DNA of 64,000 nucleotides from Bactericera cockerelli (GCA_024516035.1 CM044955.1:53890948-53954947), one strand, 5' to 3'. Counted from the stretch's first letter, positions 50,513-62,650 are shown. The notes: a model not told the origin generated them from the sequence alone. Numbers and translations are program-made.

Positions 50513-50745
50513 AATTCAACCTCCCTGGTGTAACGGATGTGACTACTGCTCCAAGTTCGGAGGTAACGAGTTCGAATCTCTGGTTGAGCAGAATTTCCTA
50601 ACAAAAGAAAATCTGACTCCTCCCAAGTAAAAACATGTTGCTTTTTCTGGCCCAACACAAGCTGTGGGTCAGCTGGACGAGCTGTTTCCATTCCCAGCGC
50701 GAGTGGAGGGTAAAACACTAGTCCTGAGCAATAATTCGGGACGTA
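50513..50745 (+). repeat. SINE family G copy
   Basis: Head CCCTGGTGTAACGGATGTGACTACTGC-type (split here) and GAGTTCGAATCTC, followed by a diverged core. Confidence 0.75.
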
Positions 50746-50802
50746 AAAACCTAACCTGATATGACTGAATCCTATTAAGTCGACAGAACTGTGTACATAA
50801 TA

Positions 50803-51030
50803 ATCTGTCCCGATAGCTCAATGGACAAGGGCGACGCCTTGCGTCAGTCTGATAACTCAGAAGTCGCGGTTTCGAAACCCAGCCGAGACATGGCAAGTTA
50901 TGCTCCCATTTGAGATTTCGACCACATGATAATACGTCTTTGGCTGAAGACCTGGAATACCGGGACTCATTAGTCCTAGTGGTCGGGCAGTATAAACTGT
51001 ATAGGTAAATAAGGCGATATTATTAAAATT
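50803..51030 (+). repeat. SINE family A variant
   Basis: TAGCTCAATGGACAAGGGCG head and GGTTTCGAAACCCAGCC B box, then the family A tail with ACCACATGATAATACG. Confidence 0.85.
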
Positions 51031-51082
51031 ACAATATTGTTTACAATTTTTACTAGAGAATAACTTTGCGGGTATATACATG

Positions 51083-51835
51083 TTATATACCAGGAGACCA
51101 AGGCAATCGAGCATCGATCACCAACGTTTCACCCTGAAAAGGATCCGAGGGGAAGAAAAGAGGGCGACTCGGGGAACGATTAATGCTCTCTGGATACCCC
51201 TCGTCAGTCCGTTGCTAGATCTCGTGAAGTATTGATATAGCCAGGGAGTTGCGTGTCTTGCGTCTACCAGTTGAAATTACGTGTTTGTGAATTAGCCATC
51301 AATCATATCATCACCATAATATTATCTTTTATCAAATCTTTGTAAATAAAATAAATCTTTTAAAAACTCTTATTCTGTGTTACTCTATTTTCTAATTTAC
51401 CATCAATGAACCCCCGAGAATCCGTGTGTTCGGAGCGCCGAGGACGGCTTGGTCGTCAGGAAGGCCGTGTTATATACCAGGAGACCAAGGCAATCGAGCA
51501 TCGATCACCAACGTTTCACCCTGAAAAGGATCCGAGGGGAAGAAAAGAGGGCGACTCGGGGAACGAGTAACTGCTCTCTGGATACCCCTCGTCAGTCCGT
51601 TGCTAGATCTCGTGAAGTATTGATATAGCCAGGGAGTTGCGTGTCTTGCGTCTACCAGTTGAAATTACGTGTTTGTGAATTAGCCATCAATCATATCATC
51701 ACCATAATATTATCTTTTATCAAATCTTTGTAAATAAAATAAATCTTTTAAAAACTCTTATTCTGTGTTACTCTATTTTCTAATTTACCATCAATGAACC
51801 CCTGAGAGGACGGGGAAATACCAGAGGAGAGTCCG
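51083..51835 (+). repeat. LTR-like direct repeats, 386 bp apart
   Basis: Two almost identical copies start TGTTATATACCAGGAGACC at 51083 and 51469 and contain a TGTAAATAAAATAAATC signal. About 60 bp of different sequence separates them. They resemble a retroelement LTR duplicated after loss of the internal part, or a tandem duplication. No ORF. Confidence 0.6.
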
Positions 51836-52313
51836 TACCACGGGTCTCCCTCATACATGTAGCAAAGATATACTTATTTGACTACTAAAATTAATTGAGT
51901 CAAAACAACCTTACATCGATTTTTGACATTTTCATTTTAACAATCTCTAAGCCACCCAGTATATTTGTGAGTGTTGAAAATGATGATACTTGTCAAAGTT
52001 ACTTATTCACCTCAAAGATCAACTATGGATTGGATTTAAATCTTGGTGACGCAGAAGATACTGTACAAGCCATTACAAGCATGCTAAGAGTTAGAAGATC
52101 CTATAACCATGGTAGGAGTAGATTATTACAACCTGACCGAATCTCAGGTTCAGAAGACACTAAAACCAAGATCAAAGAGATTATCTAAGAGATCAAACAC
52201 ACATACCAATATGGGACCCAGGGGAAATTTTTCAAGGCATTATAAAAATATAAGTATGTACCTATACAAGATGTAACTTTATTACTGAAATTCAAGCCGT
52301 AGATATTCCAACT
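51836..52313. other. Non-coding, possible decayed element interior
   Basis: A 97-codon open stretch (51895-52188) shows no recognisable family. Nothing else identified. Confidence 0.3.
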
Positions 52314-52470
52314 GACCGACCTCAGTAACTTGATCGATAAGGTAGTGAACTAGTAAGCTGGAGGTCGGTGGTTCAAGTCCCGGTTTCAGCGTAGATTTAG
52401 TAAAGCGAGTTTGAGTAGTTGTGATATCACGAAAGTGATGAACACAAATATGATAACTTTTAACTTTTTT
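52314..52470 (+). repeat. SINE family B copy
   Basis: Complete head and tail with ATCACGAAAGTGAT hairpin. Confidence 0.9.
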
Positions 52471-52662
52471 TTTGTTGATATTCCAACTGTATGTTTGTAA
52501 TTTACTGTAGAAGCAATTACGAAGCTATTCCGGGTAATCCTCTTAGTACTAGGTGATAAAAGGAGACTCGGTGCCAAATTCGGAGTCATTTGGTACCGCT
52601 GCTTCGTAGTTCTGTCTGTGGTTTATGAATTAATGTAAATAAATGGATTTTATATAGCAGTC

Positions 52663-52876
52663 AAACCTGGATATAAGAGAACTCAAGGGGTCGGATGTTT
52701 CTCTTTTATCCAGGTTTCTCTTATAAAGAGGTTATTTTACCCAATATTGGTATATTTGACCTGGAAATTGTTCTCTTTTTTTTAAATGAACATTTATTTA
52801 AAGGGAGGTCTATTATTTACGAGATTTTTCTTATACCTATCCAGTTCCCTTATATCTAGGTTTGAATGTATTAAGA
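52663..52876. mobile_element. Pogo/Tigger-like MITE
   Basis: Left end CAGTCAAACCTGGATATAAG; right end mirrors it (CTTATATCTAGGTTTGAATG). The CAGT.GAACCTxGATATAA type of end is familiar from pogo elements. No ORF. Confidence 0.65.
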
Positions 52877-53039
52877 GTACGTTAATTGTGTACCTACATG
52901 TCAATTTTTTTCTGAGTAAATAATAAGATTATGATTTTATAAAGAGAAATACGAACCTACGATATTTACTATACATAGCTGGAGGACCAAAGATGCTCCT
53001 AAACCACATATTTCACAGATTTCTCTATCCGTTCTCACG

Positions 53040-53370
53040 ATCTCGTCTGCAAAGCTGTGTGTTTGTAGTCCTGGTTTCTACTTTCTTGTATAAATTTGCC
53101 AGTTTTCATATTGTTATATCTACCCGTATTCACATCGTTATATTTGCCAGTGTTTACATTATTATACATATTTGCAAGTGATTATATTATTGTTATATCT
53201 ACCTGTATTCACATCGTTATCTTTGCCAGTGTTCATACGAGTATTGTTATACATACTTGCAAGTGATTATATTATTGTTATATTTGCCCGTATTTGCAGC
53301 GTTATTTTTGCAAGTTTTTATATTGTTATATTTGCCAGTGTGTACATTGTTATACATATTTGCCAGAAGA
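53040..53370. repeat. Degenerate tandem repeat of about 100 bp
   Basis: Repeated TTGTTATATCTACC(C/T)GTATT, CACATCGTTAT and TTTGCCAGTGTT blocks, three to four copies. Confidence 0.7.
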
Positions 53371-53499
53371 TTACACATTGATCAGTAGGTGTTGGGTCCG
53401 AGGCAGTGTACTGTAGGACGTCCTGACTCATGCAATCAACACAAGGTAGCGGTACCTGGTATATACATTATACAGGGTGCTCCCGGCACATGGTTCATT

Positions 53500-53792
53500 T
53501 TAAAATATAACCTGGATATAAGAGATACCTTGATATAAGAGAACAATTTTCAATTACAATTCACCTCTCTATAAAAGGAAAAATAACCTCTTTAAAGGAC
53601 AAACATTGATTGACATGGTTAATTTTAAAATATAACCAGGATATAAGAGATACCTTGATATAAGATAACAATATTCAATTACACTTTTCCTCTCCGTAAA
53701 AGGAAAAATAATCTCTTTAAAGCACAAACCTGGATATAAGAGAAAAAAAACCGTCCCTTGAGCTCTCTTATATGCAGGTTCTACTGTAGTAC
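53500..53792. mobile_element. Pogo-like MITE with internal duplication
   Basis: Two direct halves with ACC(T/A)GGATATAAGAGATACC and CTCTTTAAAG. The right end CTTATATGCAGGTTCTACTG followed by TA matches the pogo-type end. Confidence 0.65.
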
Positions 53793-53904
53793 GAGTATGT
53801 ATACAAATGAAAATGAGAACATTGAGTTCTATCACTATCTATCACATTCTATCACTAATCCCAACACCTACAAAGCTAAAATTTTGTATGAACGCTCCCC
53901 TTGC

Positions 53905-53995
53905 CTTCACATGGGTTGGATGGTAAAGATTGCCTCGGGCAATAATCCCGCCCTTCGTATTTTATATACATAAATTTCAATAAAGAGTTTACTTC
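53905..53995 (+). repeat. Tail-only retroposon (family H)
   Basis: Hairpin ATTGCC-TCG-GGCAAT, TAATCCCGCCC, AATAAAGAG. Confidence 0.75.
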
Positions 53996-54109
53996 GTAAA
54001 GTACTACTACTAATAGTACTAATACTACACTCAAATGGGACGCCCAGACACGGGTAAAACTCCAGCGATACAGTTGATACACAATAGTATTAATAATAAC
54101 AAATAATAA

Positions 54110-54412
54110 TGATTATTATGCTTTTTTGTGGTGAAGCACAAGGCCTTTTCACAATTTTTGTGGGTAGCGCAGTATTACTAAGAGCCTCCTTCACATTTCG
54201 AATTATTCTATTATATTCATTTCTTTTTACTCTGGTATTGCCGCCACTGGTCGTTACTCATACAAGTAACTACTCATTTTTCTTCACGAGGTATGAGTGG
54301 ACCACGAACATCCAAGTACAGAGCAGAAAAAATCCTGCTCGGCTGGGATTCGAACCCAGGTCACCATGCGTGCAATGCCTAGCGCGCTAACTCACTCTGC
54401 CATGGTGACTAC
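54110..54412 (-). repeat. SINE family E copy
   Basis: Reverse copy with GGGATTCGAACCCAGG B box and CACGAGGTATGAG tail. Confidence 0.85.
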
Positions 54413-54519
54413 TTCAATAACTACTAATAATAATATTTTAATTAATTATTATATTGTTCCCACTCAAGTTGAAGTGGTATTCAAGACGAGTGCAGTGTTT
54501 CTCAGAGCAGAACGGAAAT

Positions 54520-55870
54520 GAGATCTAGAATCTTCACTCCAGCAAGACTCAGAACGGATCTAGAGTTCATATGGAATATGGAGCGAAGAGTGCATGTAGG
54601 AAAGAAAGATTATTTAAATAGGGAGTAGACGACAAGTCTGGCTGGGAGACTATCAATAGAGTGCGAGCAAGTAGTCTGGCTGGAGAACTTTAGAAAGGGA
54701 GTAGACAAGTAGTCTGGCTGGGAGACTATGAATAGAGAGCGAGCAAGTAGTCTGGCTGGAGAATTTTAGAAAGGGACTATACACCTAGTCTGGCTGGGAG
54801 ACTATGAATAGAGAGCGAGCAATTAGTCTGGCTGGAGAACTTTCGAAAGGGAGTAGACTACTAGTCTGGCTGGGAGACTATGAATAGAGTGACCAAGTAG
54901 TCTGGCTGGAGAACTTTAGAAAGGGAGTAGACAACTAGTCTGGCTGGGAGACTATCAATAGAGTGAGCAAGTAGTCTGGCTGGAGAACTTTAGAAAGGGA
55001 GTAGACAACTAGTCTGGCTGGGAGACTATCAATAGAGTGAGCAAGTAGTCTGGCTGGGAGACTATCAATAGAGTGAGCAAGTAGTCTGGCTGGAGAACTT
55101 TAGAAAGGGAGTAGACAAGTAGTCTGGCTGGGAGACTATCAATAGAGTGAGCAAGTAGTCTGGCTGGAGAACTTTAGAAAGGGAGTATACAACTAGTCTG
55201 GCTGGGAGACTATCAATAGAGTGAGCAAGTAGTCTGGCTGGGAGACTATCAATAGAGTGAGCAAGTAGTCTGGCTGGAGAACTTTAGAAAGGGAGTAGAC
55301 AAGTAGTCTGGCTGGGAGACTATCAATAGAGTGAGCAAGTAGTCTGGCTGGAGAACTTTAGAAAGGGAGTAGACAAGTAGTCTGGCTGGGAGACTATCAA
55401 TAGAGTGAGCAAGTAGTCTGGCTGGGAGAACTTTAGAAAGGGAGTAGACAACTAGTCCGGCTGGGAGAACTTTAGAAAGGGAGTAGACAAGTAGTCTGGC
55501 TGGGAGACTATGAATAGAGAGCGAGCAAGTAGTCTGGCTGAAGAACTTTAGAAAGGGAGTAGACAACTAGTCTGGCTGGGATACTATGAATAGAGAGCGA
55601 GCAAGTAGTCTGGCTGGGAGACTATGAATAGAGTGAGCAAGTAGTCTGGCTGGAGAACTTCAGAAAAGGAGTAGACAACTAGTCTGGCTGGAGAAATTCA
55701 GAAAAGGAGTAGACAACTAGTCTGGCTGGGAGAACTTTAAATATAGAGTAGACAAGTAGTCTGGCTGGGAGACTATGAATAGAGAGCGAGCAAGTAGTCT
55801 GGCTGAAGAACTTTAGAAAATGAGCTCGTACACAACTAGTCTGGCTGGGAGAACTTTAAATAGGGAGTAA
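54520..55870. repeat. 1.35-kb compound minisatellite
   Basis: Two alternating half-units, each starting AGTCTGGCTGG: one continues GAGACTATGAATAGAG, the other AGAACTTTAGAAAGGGAGTAG. Pairs repeat about 74 bp apart, roughly 18 times, with occasional loss of a half-unit. Confidence 0.95.
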
Positions 55871-55925
55871 TATTAGCGTTCAATATTAGAGTTGAGATAT
55901 TAAAATAAAAAACATTCTGTAGAGA

Positions 55926-56080
55926 AACCGACCTCAGTAGCTTGATTGATAAGGCGACAGACTTTTAACCTGGAGTTTGGTGGTTCAAGTCTCAAGTTAA
56001 GAAGATATTTAGTAAAGCCGAGTTTGAGTAGTTGTGATATCACAAAATTGTGATTAACACAAATATGATAACTTTTTTTC
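55926..56080 (+). repeat. SINE family B copy, diverged
   Basis: CCGACCTCAGTAGCTTGATTG head; the hairpin here is ATCACAAAATTGTGAT. Confidence 0.8.
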
Positions 56081-56089
56081 CTCCTGTAG

Positions 56090-57025
56090 AAAAAATGTGT
56101 AAGATACAAAATATGTCGAATTTTCAAGTATAAAAATGTGTAAGATACAAAAAATGTGTAAGATATAAAATATGTCGAATTTTCAAGTATAAATGATGAT
56201 GTTCAAGAAAGGTCATTCTTGTCGAGTTCCACTGCTCCACCCTGTATACATAGTCCGTCTTTATACTTTAATGTGTGCTCAATTTATTCGTAGAGCTATC
56301 TGACTGCACAATTCATGCCTGCACAATGCACATCTACGTACCGGTAAGTTCACGTGCGTGGTGGTAAGTTAGGTAAGTTTCTGGTAGACTGATGGTGAGT
56401 ATGGGTAGAGCAGTCACGCGTTGTAATAAGCGCACGCATCAGTGACGTCTCTCATTATAACTCTGGGATTTTCACTTGTTTGTTCGTTCGTATATAGGTT
56501 GCCACTATTAACATGTGGTTTTGATGGATTTTTGTAGGATTATCAATAACAATATGTATGAGAATTCATAATATCTAATATGTACGAGAATCAATAATAC
56601 CTTATATGTATGAGAATCAATAGACCCTTTTTGAAAGTTCGCCAGTAGTAATCCTGAGATTCCTTAAGCCAAAAATTAAAAAAAGAAATCAGTATAGAAA
56701 ATCTTGACTCTTTCGATAGAAGAACAACAACTAGGCGTGGTTAAAACATTTCTTACCACCTGACCCTCAGAGTATTATTATTTTGTGGTCTGTGGTCATA
56801 TACACAAATTTAATTGTGTATAATTGTGTCTTGGATATCCGAACCAACGGATCTCCATGTTATACTACTTGGCTTACCAGACAAGCGCCTTGCCCACCTT
56901 AAATAACCAATGCCATTATCAATACTATTTATAAAATTAAAAACATCTCTCCAAATAGCAAAATGTTATTATATAAATAATATTCACCCTGGCTGAGGTA
57001 TTATATAGAGTAGGTTGACCATTAT
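56090..57025. other. Non-coding, with a short tandem repeat
   Basis: AAAATGTGTAAGATACAAAA and TATGTCGAATTTTCAAGTAT units repeat at 56090-56195. No gene seen in the rest. Confidence 0.5.
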
Positions 57026-57029
57026 TCTA

Positions 57030-57225
57030 GCTGGTGTCAAGTGGTTAACGCGCTTGTCTGGTAATCCAGGTAGCGTTGGTTCAAATCCCACTCAGTGCAT
57101 GAATTTTTCCTCATTAATTTGAGTTTGAGACCACATAATAATGAGACTCTGAGGGTTAGGTGGTAGAAAATGCTTTGAGCATTAACCTCGCCTGGTGGTT
57201 ATCTTCCACTAAAGAGTGCTATTAT
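57030..57225 (+). repeat. SINE family C copy
   Basis: Head CAAGTGGTTAACGCGCTTG and B box; tail hairpin AATGCT-TTG-AGCATT followed by TAACCTCGCC; ATT repeat end. Confidence 0.9.
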
Positions 57226-58795
57226 TATTATTATTATTATTATTAGCTGGGGAATTAATACTAAAGAAGTAAAGATGTTTTACTGATAATAATTGAACTA
57301 CACAGTATAAAATATTGAAAATACCGATACTGTGGCAGTACCCAATACTTCAAGTAGTGTGCCAAATCTCAATTGTGGTCTATGAACCTATACATTTTTA
57401 AATATGTCAATACTATCGTATACACTATACAGGGTGTAACAGACTAAATGTAAAATCTCTTAAGGGGTGGTAGTATAGATCATTTCCAACCATTAATGTT
57501 CTATAACACTTTTGATTTAACTCAGTGGTTCTCGAGATATTATTTTTTTGAATTATTTTTACAAGTCCCCTGCCGCTCGACAAAGAATGGCATCTAACTC
57601 CGTAAATACAGTAGATGAAGCAATGGATTTAACTTTTTCCATAAGATAACAATATTTTACTATTATTTAGACTAGATTTATTCTTAAAAAGTGCACACGT
57701 ACTGAAAAAAATCGGCAGCAGCGGAAAATTTATCGCGAACATGAAATCCACCTGAAACTTCAGCCGCCATTTTCTCAAAATACTGCCCTCATAAAGTATT
57801 GGTTTCATTTATGTAAAAACTTGCTTGAAGTCTTATCTTTCAGAAAGTATGACACATTTGATATAAAACTTTCATTTTTTATTGAAACCAAGAGAAATAA
57901 AAAAAAAGTCAGTCAGTACTACTAACTGTACCTACTAGGCTACCATCCTACTTTTACCTAGGGAACTAATTTTTTTCTTCAATTTGACAAATTATGGTTG
58001 CCATTTATTTTCCAACGGCCCAAAAGTTTGCCTCAGTAGACTCTTAACTTGGAGGTCACTGGTTCGAGTCTCAAGTGTGGCAAATTAGTATGTACGTATC
58101 CATGTATGATACTTTTAGCTGTGGTGCTTCAGAAATCAATATTAATCGTAATTGTTCATTTGTTCATAAGAGGAAAGGGTCTCAATGATAAAATGGTTTG
58201 AATGAAATGAAACATAACAATGTACCTACATAGTTAACACCCACAGGTAAAGGTGGTACGGTAAATACTGAACATTCATAGGTTGGTACATAGAGGTACA
58301 AATTATTATGTTAGTAGGTACCGAATTTTAATAAAACACATGGAATACTAAAATATTAATGCATGGAACTGTGTACCATGTACCTATTACCTATATGAAT
58401 GTATTTGATTTGCAACAAGATGGCATAGATTATGGATTATGTTCCAATCACTGTCGATCTTATTATACTGATCCGATCCATGTTGATCGAATCCAAAGAT
58501 GCTGAAATCTCAATAGAATATTTCAATTCTAGCAAGATACAAGAGACCTGATGGACCTGATGGATATTTCAATTCTAATAATAATAATATTAGACATTCA
58601 TCTTAAGTTCAATTAGTGCTGCAAGTATAATGGGTTTGGGAAAATGTAAAGAAAAAAATAGTTTAGTGATTTATTTATAATGTCAGCGTAAGACAGGTGG
58701 TCCCATTATTCCATCAACAGTTCAACAAGCACCTCTTTATTAAGTTCAATAATTTAATACCAAAAGATACAACAAGATATAAGTACATTTTTTTT
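57226..58795. other. Non-coding stretch, one tRNA-like remnant
   Basis: At 58020-58085 a CCTCAGTAGACTC...GGTTCGAGTCTC block looks like a decayed family B head. No gene or other repeat recognised. Confidence 0.5.
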
Positions 58796-58799
58796 ATTT

Positions 58800-59085
58800 T
58801 TTTTTTCCGTAGCCAGCATGAAACAGGAGCTACTGTAGATGCTTGTGGTCTGTGTTGTAGCCTGCCCATCCCGAAGTATGCCTCCCCTCTGATGGGCGAG
58901 AAGTGACACAATACTTCCCATTCAGGTGCTGGGTCAACACGAGTGCACCGGAAGGTATCAACTCACAAACAACTGTAACCAAAATTTAAATACAAATTTT
59001 TGTTGGAGCGGGGGTTCGAACCTAGGACCTTCCGCATGGCAAGCGAGTGCTTCACCACTGAGCTATTTGTGCGCTCATACATAGA
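58800..59085 (-). repeat. SINE family D copy
   Basis: Reverse copy with GGGTTCGAACCTAGGACC-type B box and CATCAGAGGGGAGGC body. Confidence 0.9.
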
Positions 59086-59204
59086 AGATTCAGAAGAGCC
59101 CGATTATACTGCCCGATAAAAACTAAAGAAACAACAAACAGTAAGGTGTTCAAGCGCTATTTTGATAAAATGAAATTCTCAAATATATATACGAGTAAAG
59201 ATTC

Positions 59205-59277
59205 ATGCACTGGGTGGGATTCGAACCAACGGATCTCCTGGATTACCAGACTAGCGCCTTGAGCACTTCCACTACTG
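59205..59277 (-). repeat. SINE family C head fragment
   Basis: GGGATTCGAACCAACGGATC and CCAGACTAGCGCCTTG, directly joined to the next SINE. Confidence 0.75.
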
Positions 59278-59278
59278 C

Positions 59279-59605
59279 CCGTAGTCCAGAGATCCTGAGT
59301 TCGATCCCCGGTCGGAGCAGATTTTTCACACAAAAAATTCTGTTCCCTCCGAACATGTGAGGCTGGCCATTCCGGCCCTACCTAGGCTGGGTGAGGTTAA
59401 TATGGGTAGCTGGTATGATTCCCAGTGAATGGAGGGTAAAACCCCCGTCCTGTCTACCTCATGTCAGGACGTTAAAACCAAATAAAATCAATGGACATGA
59501 AAGGAGCCTAAGACATTGGATCTGGGCGTCCATATAATCCTCTCACCACCGTGATTTAGGTATCAATACCTATCTGACGGACACGGAATTATTGTTAATA
59601 TTATT
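59279..59605 (+). repeat. SINE family G copy, full tail
   Basis: B box GAGTTCGATCCCCGG, shared core AGGCTGGGTGAGGTTAATATG and GGAGGGTAAAACCCCCGTCC, and a long tail ending CTGACGGACACGGAATTATT. Confidence 0.88.
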
Positions 59606-59784
59606 ATTATGAACCACTAGTTACTTAGGTATTCTGCTCAGGTACGGAAATGCAACACAACTCTAGCGTGCATGCGTCTTTGTTCTGGTCGTCTAGTTCC
59701 TGATGCATCTGATGCAACTCTCTACTTACAGCTTTCTTTTGGTATAATGAGCTGGACCCATATGTATTTCTGTAGTTGCGAGAA

Positions 59785-60035
59785 CCGCCTCCGAAGGGTA
59801 ACGGTTGTGACTACTGCCAATGGATCAGAGTCTACAGCACAACAGATTTCGTTTCGTCACTGAAGTTAAGCAACGTCCAGAGATGTTAGGACTTGGATGG
59901 ATAGGTGATATTCAAATTCGAAACCTTGTGATGCTGGCTATTACCGGCCCAAGCCTGGCTAGATGAGTCTAATGTGTACTTTCCAGCGAATGGAGGGAAA
60001 AACCCCTTATCGATATAACCTCATAGGGACGTGAG
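59785..60035 (+). repeat. Chimeric SINE: family G head joined to 5S head and core
   Basis: GGTAACGGTTGTGACTACTGC (G head) runs into CACTGAAGTTAAGCAACGTC (5S head), then the shared core. Confidence 0.75.
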
Positions 60036-60079
60036 ACCCCAAAGGCATAACAAAAAAGACGTTGAGCCAAAAATTATCA

Positions 60080-60325
60080 TGCAATGTAGCCAGCCCCCGT
60101 GACGTGACGGTTGTGACTACTGCCCGTAGTCCAGAGATTTCGATTTCCGGTTGGAGCAGACTTTTCGAAGAATATGCTGTTCCTTCCAAGCACATGAGTC
60201 TGGAACTTCGGGCCCTACCCAGGCTGGGTCAGGATAATGTGGGTAGCGGATACCATTCCCAGGGAATGGAGGGCAAAACCCCCACCCTGACTAAACATCT
60301 AAAATCAGGATGTTAAAACTAAAAT
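60080..60325 (+). repeat. SINE family G copy
   Basis: GACGGTTGTGACTACTGCCC head and core with GGAGGGCAAAACCCCC. Confidence 0.85.
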
Positions 60326-60695
60326 AGAATAAACTGGTCACAATAGATCTAATTAGGTCGCAGTGTTAATTGTAAGAGTTTCAACGAAAACCCTGCAACC
60401 AGGTCAGATAATAAAATACATTCTCATAATCATTTTTCCAACAGTACCAACACTGCAGGTACGTGACAGCAGCTGATACTTTCCCTTACTGAGTTTTATA
60501 AAGATTATTATCTTCACCAGGATATGAAAGGTCACAGTTATTAGTATTTGATCTATATAAAATAACAAGGTTTTTAGAGCAAAAAACATAGTTCAGTGTT
60601 TTCATTCCATCTTCTTGAAGAAAATCATTTTCCGCCATTCTCGTAGATAATATAGAGAACATGGTTAGTATCATTTATCATTTTTTTTTTTTGAG
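60326..60695. other. Non-coding stretch
   Basis: Nothing recognised. Confidence 0.4.
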
Positions 60696-60699
60696 TTCA

Positions 60700-60810
60700 A
60701 ACGACCTCAGTAGCTCGGTCGATAAGCGTAGTCGTGACCTGGGAATCGTTGGTTCGAGCCTCAAGTACGTCAGAAATTTAGTAAGGCGGGGTTTGAGTAA
60801 TTGTGATTAT
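60700..60810 (+). repeat. SINE family B copy, diverged
   Basis: CGACCTCAGTAGCTCGGTCG head and GGTTCGAGCCTC B box. Confidence 0.75.
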
Positions 60811-60814
60811 TATT

Positions 60815-60985
60815 ATTATAGTAAGCTTTATTAGGTAGAACAAATATATATACAGTAAAATTCAATTAAATTATAAAGAAAAAAGAACAAAAACATTGAG
60901 CAAAGATACAAGAACCAAAAAGAGAATGTCCTACCTAAAGGGCAGGGTTATTGCCTGTGGCAATCTCTTCCACCCAACCCTTTTT
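60815..60985 (-). repeat. Tail-only retroposon (family H)
   Basis: Reverse orientation: CTTTATTAGG, T-rich stretch and hairpin ATTGCC-ACA-GGCAAT; ends CCACCCAACCC. Confidence 0.85.
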
Positions 60986-61684
60986 TTTGTTTTTGTGATC
61001 CTGCGGAAACAACATAAAAGAGGAAAGTTTTCTAGAATTCTCGGCTCTCCATTTAAATTTGCCTCTAATATGATCTCTATTTTGGACAATAGAATGTACC
61101 GACCTGTATGTCATTTTGTTAAAAAAAAAAAAAAGATCAATAAAATACCACAACACCAGAAGTTTGAATTTGACTGTCATGTCTCTCCTGCTTTCTGTAT
61201 GCGACCAAATATTATTATTATTGGTTAAAACTTCACGATGCTTGAATTTTAACTTCTACATGTATGTATCGTGTATGCTTTTTTGTGCTATTATAATGAT
61301 TGGATAAATTATTGGATACTTATTATCAATGTACACAAATAAAATTAATTGTTCAGGTGTCGACACATAGATTTACATAATGTTTTTTTTATGTTCACAT
61401 ACATTAGCAATTTAGCATCCTGAATCATTCGGTACCATCATCGATATCATAAGCAACCACCATATCAATCATTATCGAACAAAAACCTCTTTAGCAACAT
61501 CAACAACAACAACAAACTATATGTAACACAAAACAACAACATTAACACTAAATAAATTATGATCATCATATTTTTTTACTTCCGACAAATTTCTAATATC
61601 AGAAGTAAAATTTTTATTCGGAAGTATTTTTTTTTTTTTTTTAAACAAAATCAACAACATTAATAACATATAAAACAATATTAA
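60986..61684. other. Non-coding stretch with CAA repeats and a small hairpin
   Basis: CAACAACAA stretches near 61500-61550, and an inverted ACTTCCGA/TCGGAAGT pair at 61577-61625. No gene. Confidence 0.5.
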
Positions 61685-61765
61685 TTTTATATGTACAGTT
61701 GTCTCGTAATCTGGGGCGAGTTAATACCTTAGGCATTCTCTGCCACTTTAACCCGCATCAAATCA
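61685..61765 (-). repeat. Family H tail fragment
   Basis: Reverse hairpin AATGCC-TAA-GGTATT with a G-U type pair, GGGGCGAG block. Confidence 0.7.
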
Positions 61766-61799
61766 AGAGCGGCAAAAAAAACCATTATCATCATTGATG

Positions 61800-62125
61800 A
61801 TGGTGCGCGCACGATGATAGCTCAGTGGTTTGTTAGACGCTTATACATATACAATGCGGAAGGTCCCAAGTTGGAATCCCAGAGCCGACGAAAAATTGTA
61901 TTCAAAATTTGATTACAGTTGTTTGTAAGGGATACCTTCCGGTGCGGTCGTGTTGACTCGGCACCTAAATGGAAAGTATTTTGTCACTTCACTCACTTCT
62001 CGACAATCTGCGGGGAGGTATACTACGGGATGGACAAGCTCCAACGCAGACCACAAATGTTTCAGGGCTACAAATACAATATTTTTCTTATTATAGGATA
62101 AGGAAAGTAAAAAGGCTGCGAAACA
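61800..62125 (+). repeat. SINE family D copy with MITE end inserted
   Basis: GATAGCTCAGTGG A box and the family body. GGATAAGGAAAGT near 62096 interrupts the end before AAAAAGGCTGCGAAAC. Confidence 0.8.
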
Positions 62126-62450
62126 TTCTCCTTTAAAAAAAGAATCATAAAGATCATCACTATCATAACACCTAGTATGTATATTGCAGCATTCCTCAAC
62201 ACAGCTTTAATTAATATCTCATCAATGAGAAGCACTGATGAAATTTCCAATATTAAAATATTAATTATTATTAGATATTAATGAGTGGAATTGACTGTTT
62301 TCATTTCCAAACATAAATCAGTCACCCGGCGATATGTTTGATTGGAGGTCTGACTTACGTAAGCATGAGTATAATAAGTTGATTATTAATGAGAGATTTT
62401 GTAATGAAGGACGTCCCTCGTCACGATCGTTGTGGGTAGCACAGAATTAG
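62126..62450. other. Non-coding stretch
   Basis: Nothing recognised. Confidence 0.4.
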
Positions 62451-62451
62451 T

Positions 62452-62650
62452 GCACTGGTATCAAGTGGTCAAGGTGCTAGACTGGTAATCCAGCTAGCGT
62501 AGGGATCCGTTGATTCGAATACCACCCAGTGCATGAATTTTTCTTCATTAATGTGAGTGTGTGACCACATAATAATAAGACTCTGAGGGTTAGGTGGTAG
62601 AAAATGCTTTGAGCATTAACCTTGTCTAGTTGCACTGTGATGGTTGGAAA
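62452..62650 (+). repeat. SINE family C copy
   Basis: Full head and tail with AATGCT-TTG-AGCATT hairpin. Confidence 0.9.

Noticed and set aside
52990..53381. Two open frames with hydrophobic repeats (possible membrane proteins)
   Set aside because: They follow from a degenerate TA-rich tandem repeat and show no start context or conserved pattern.
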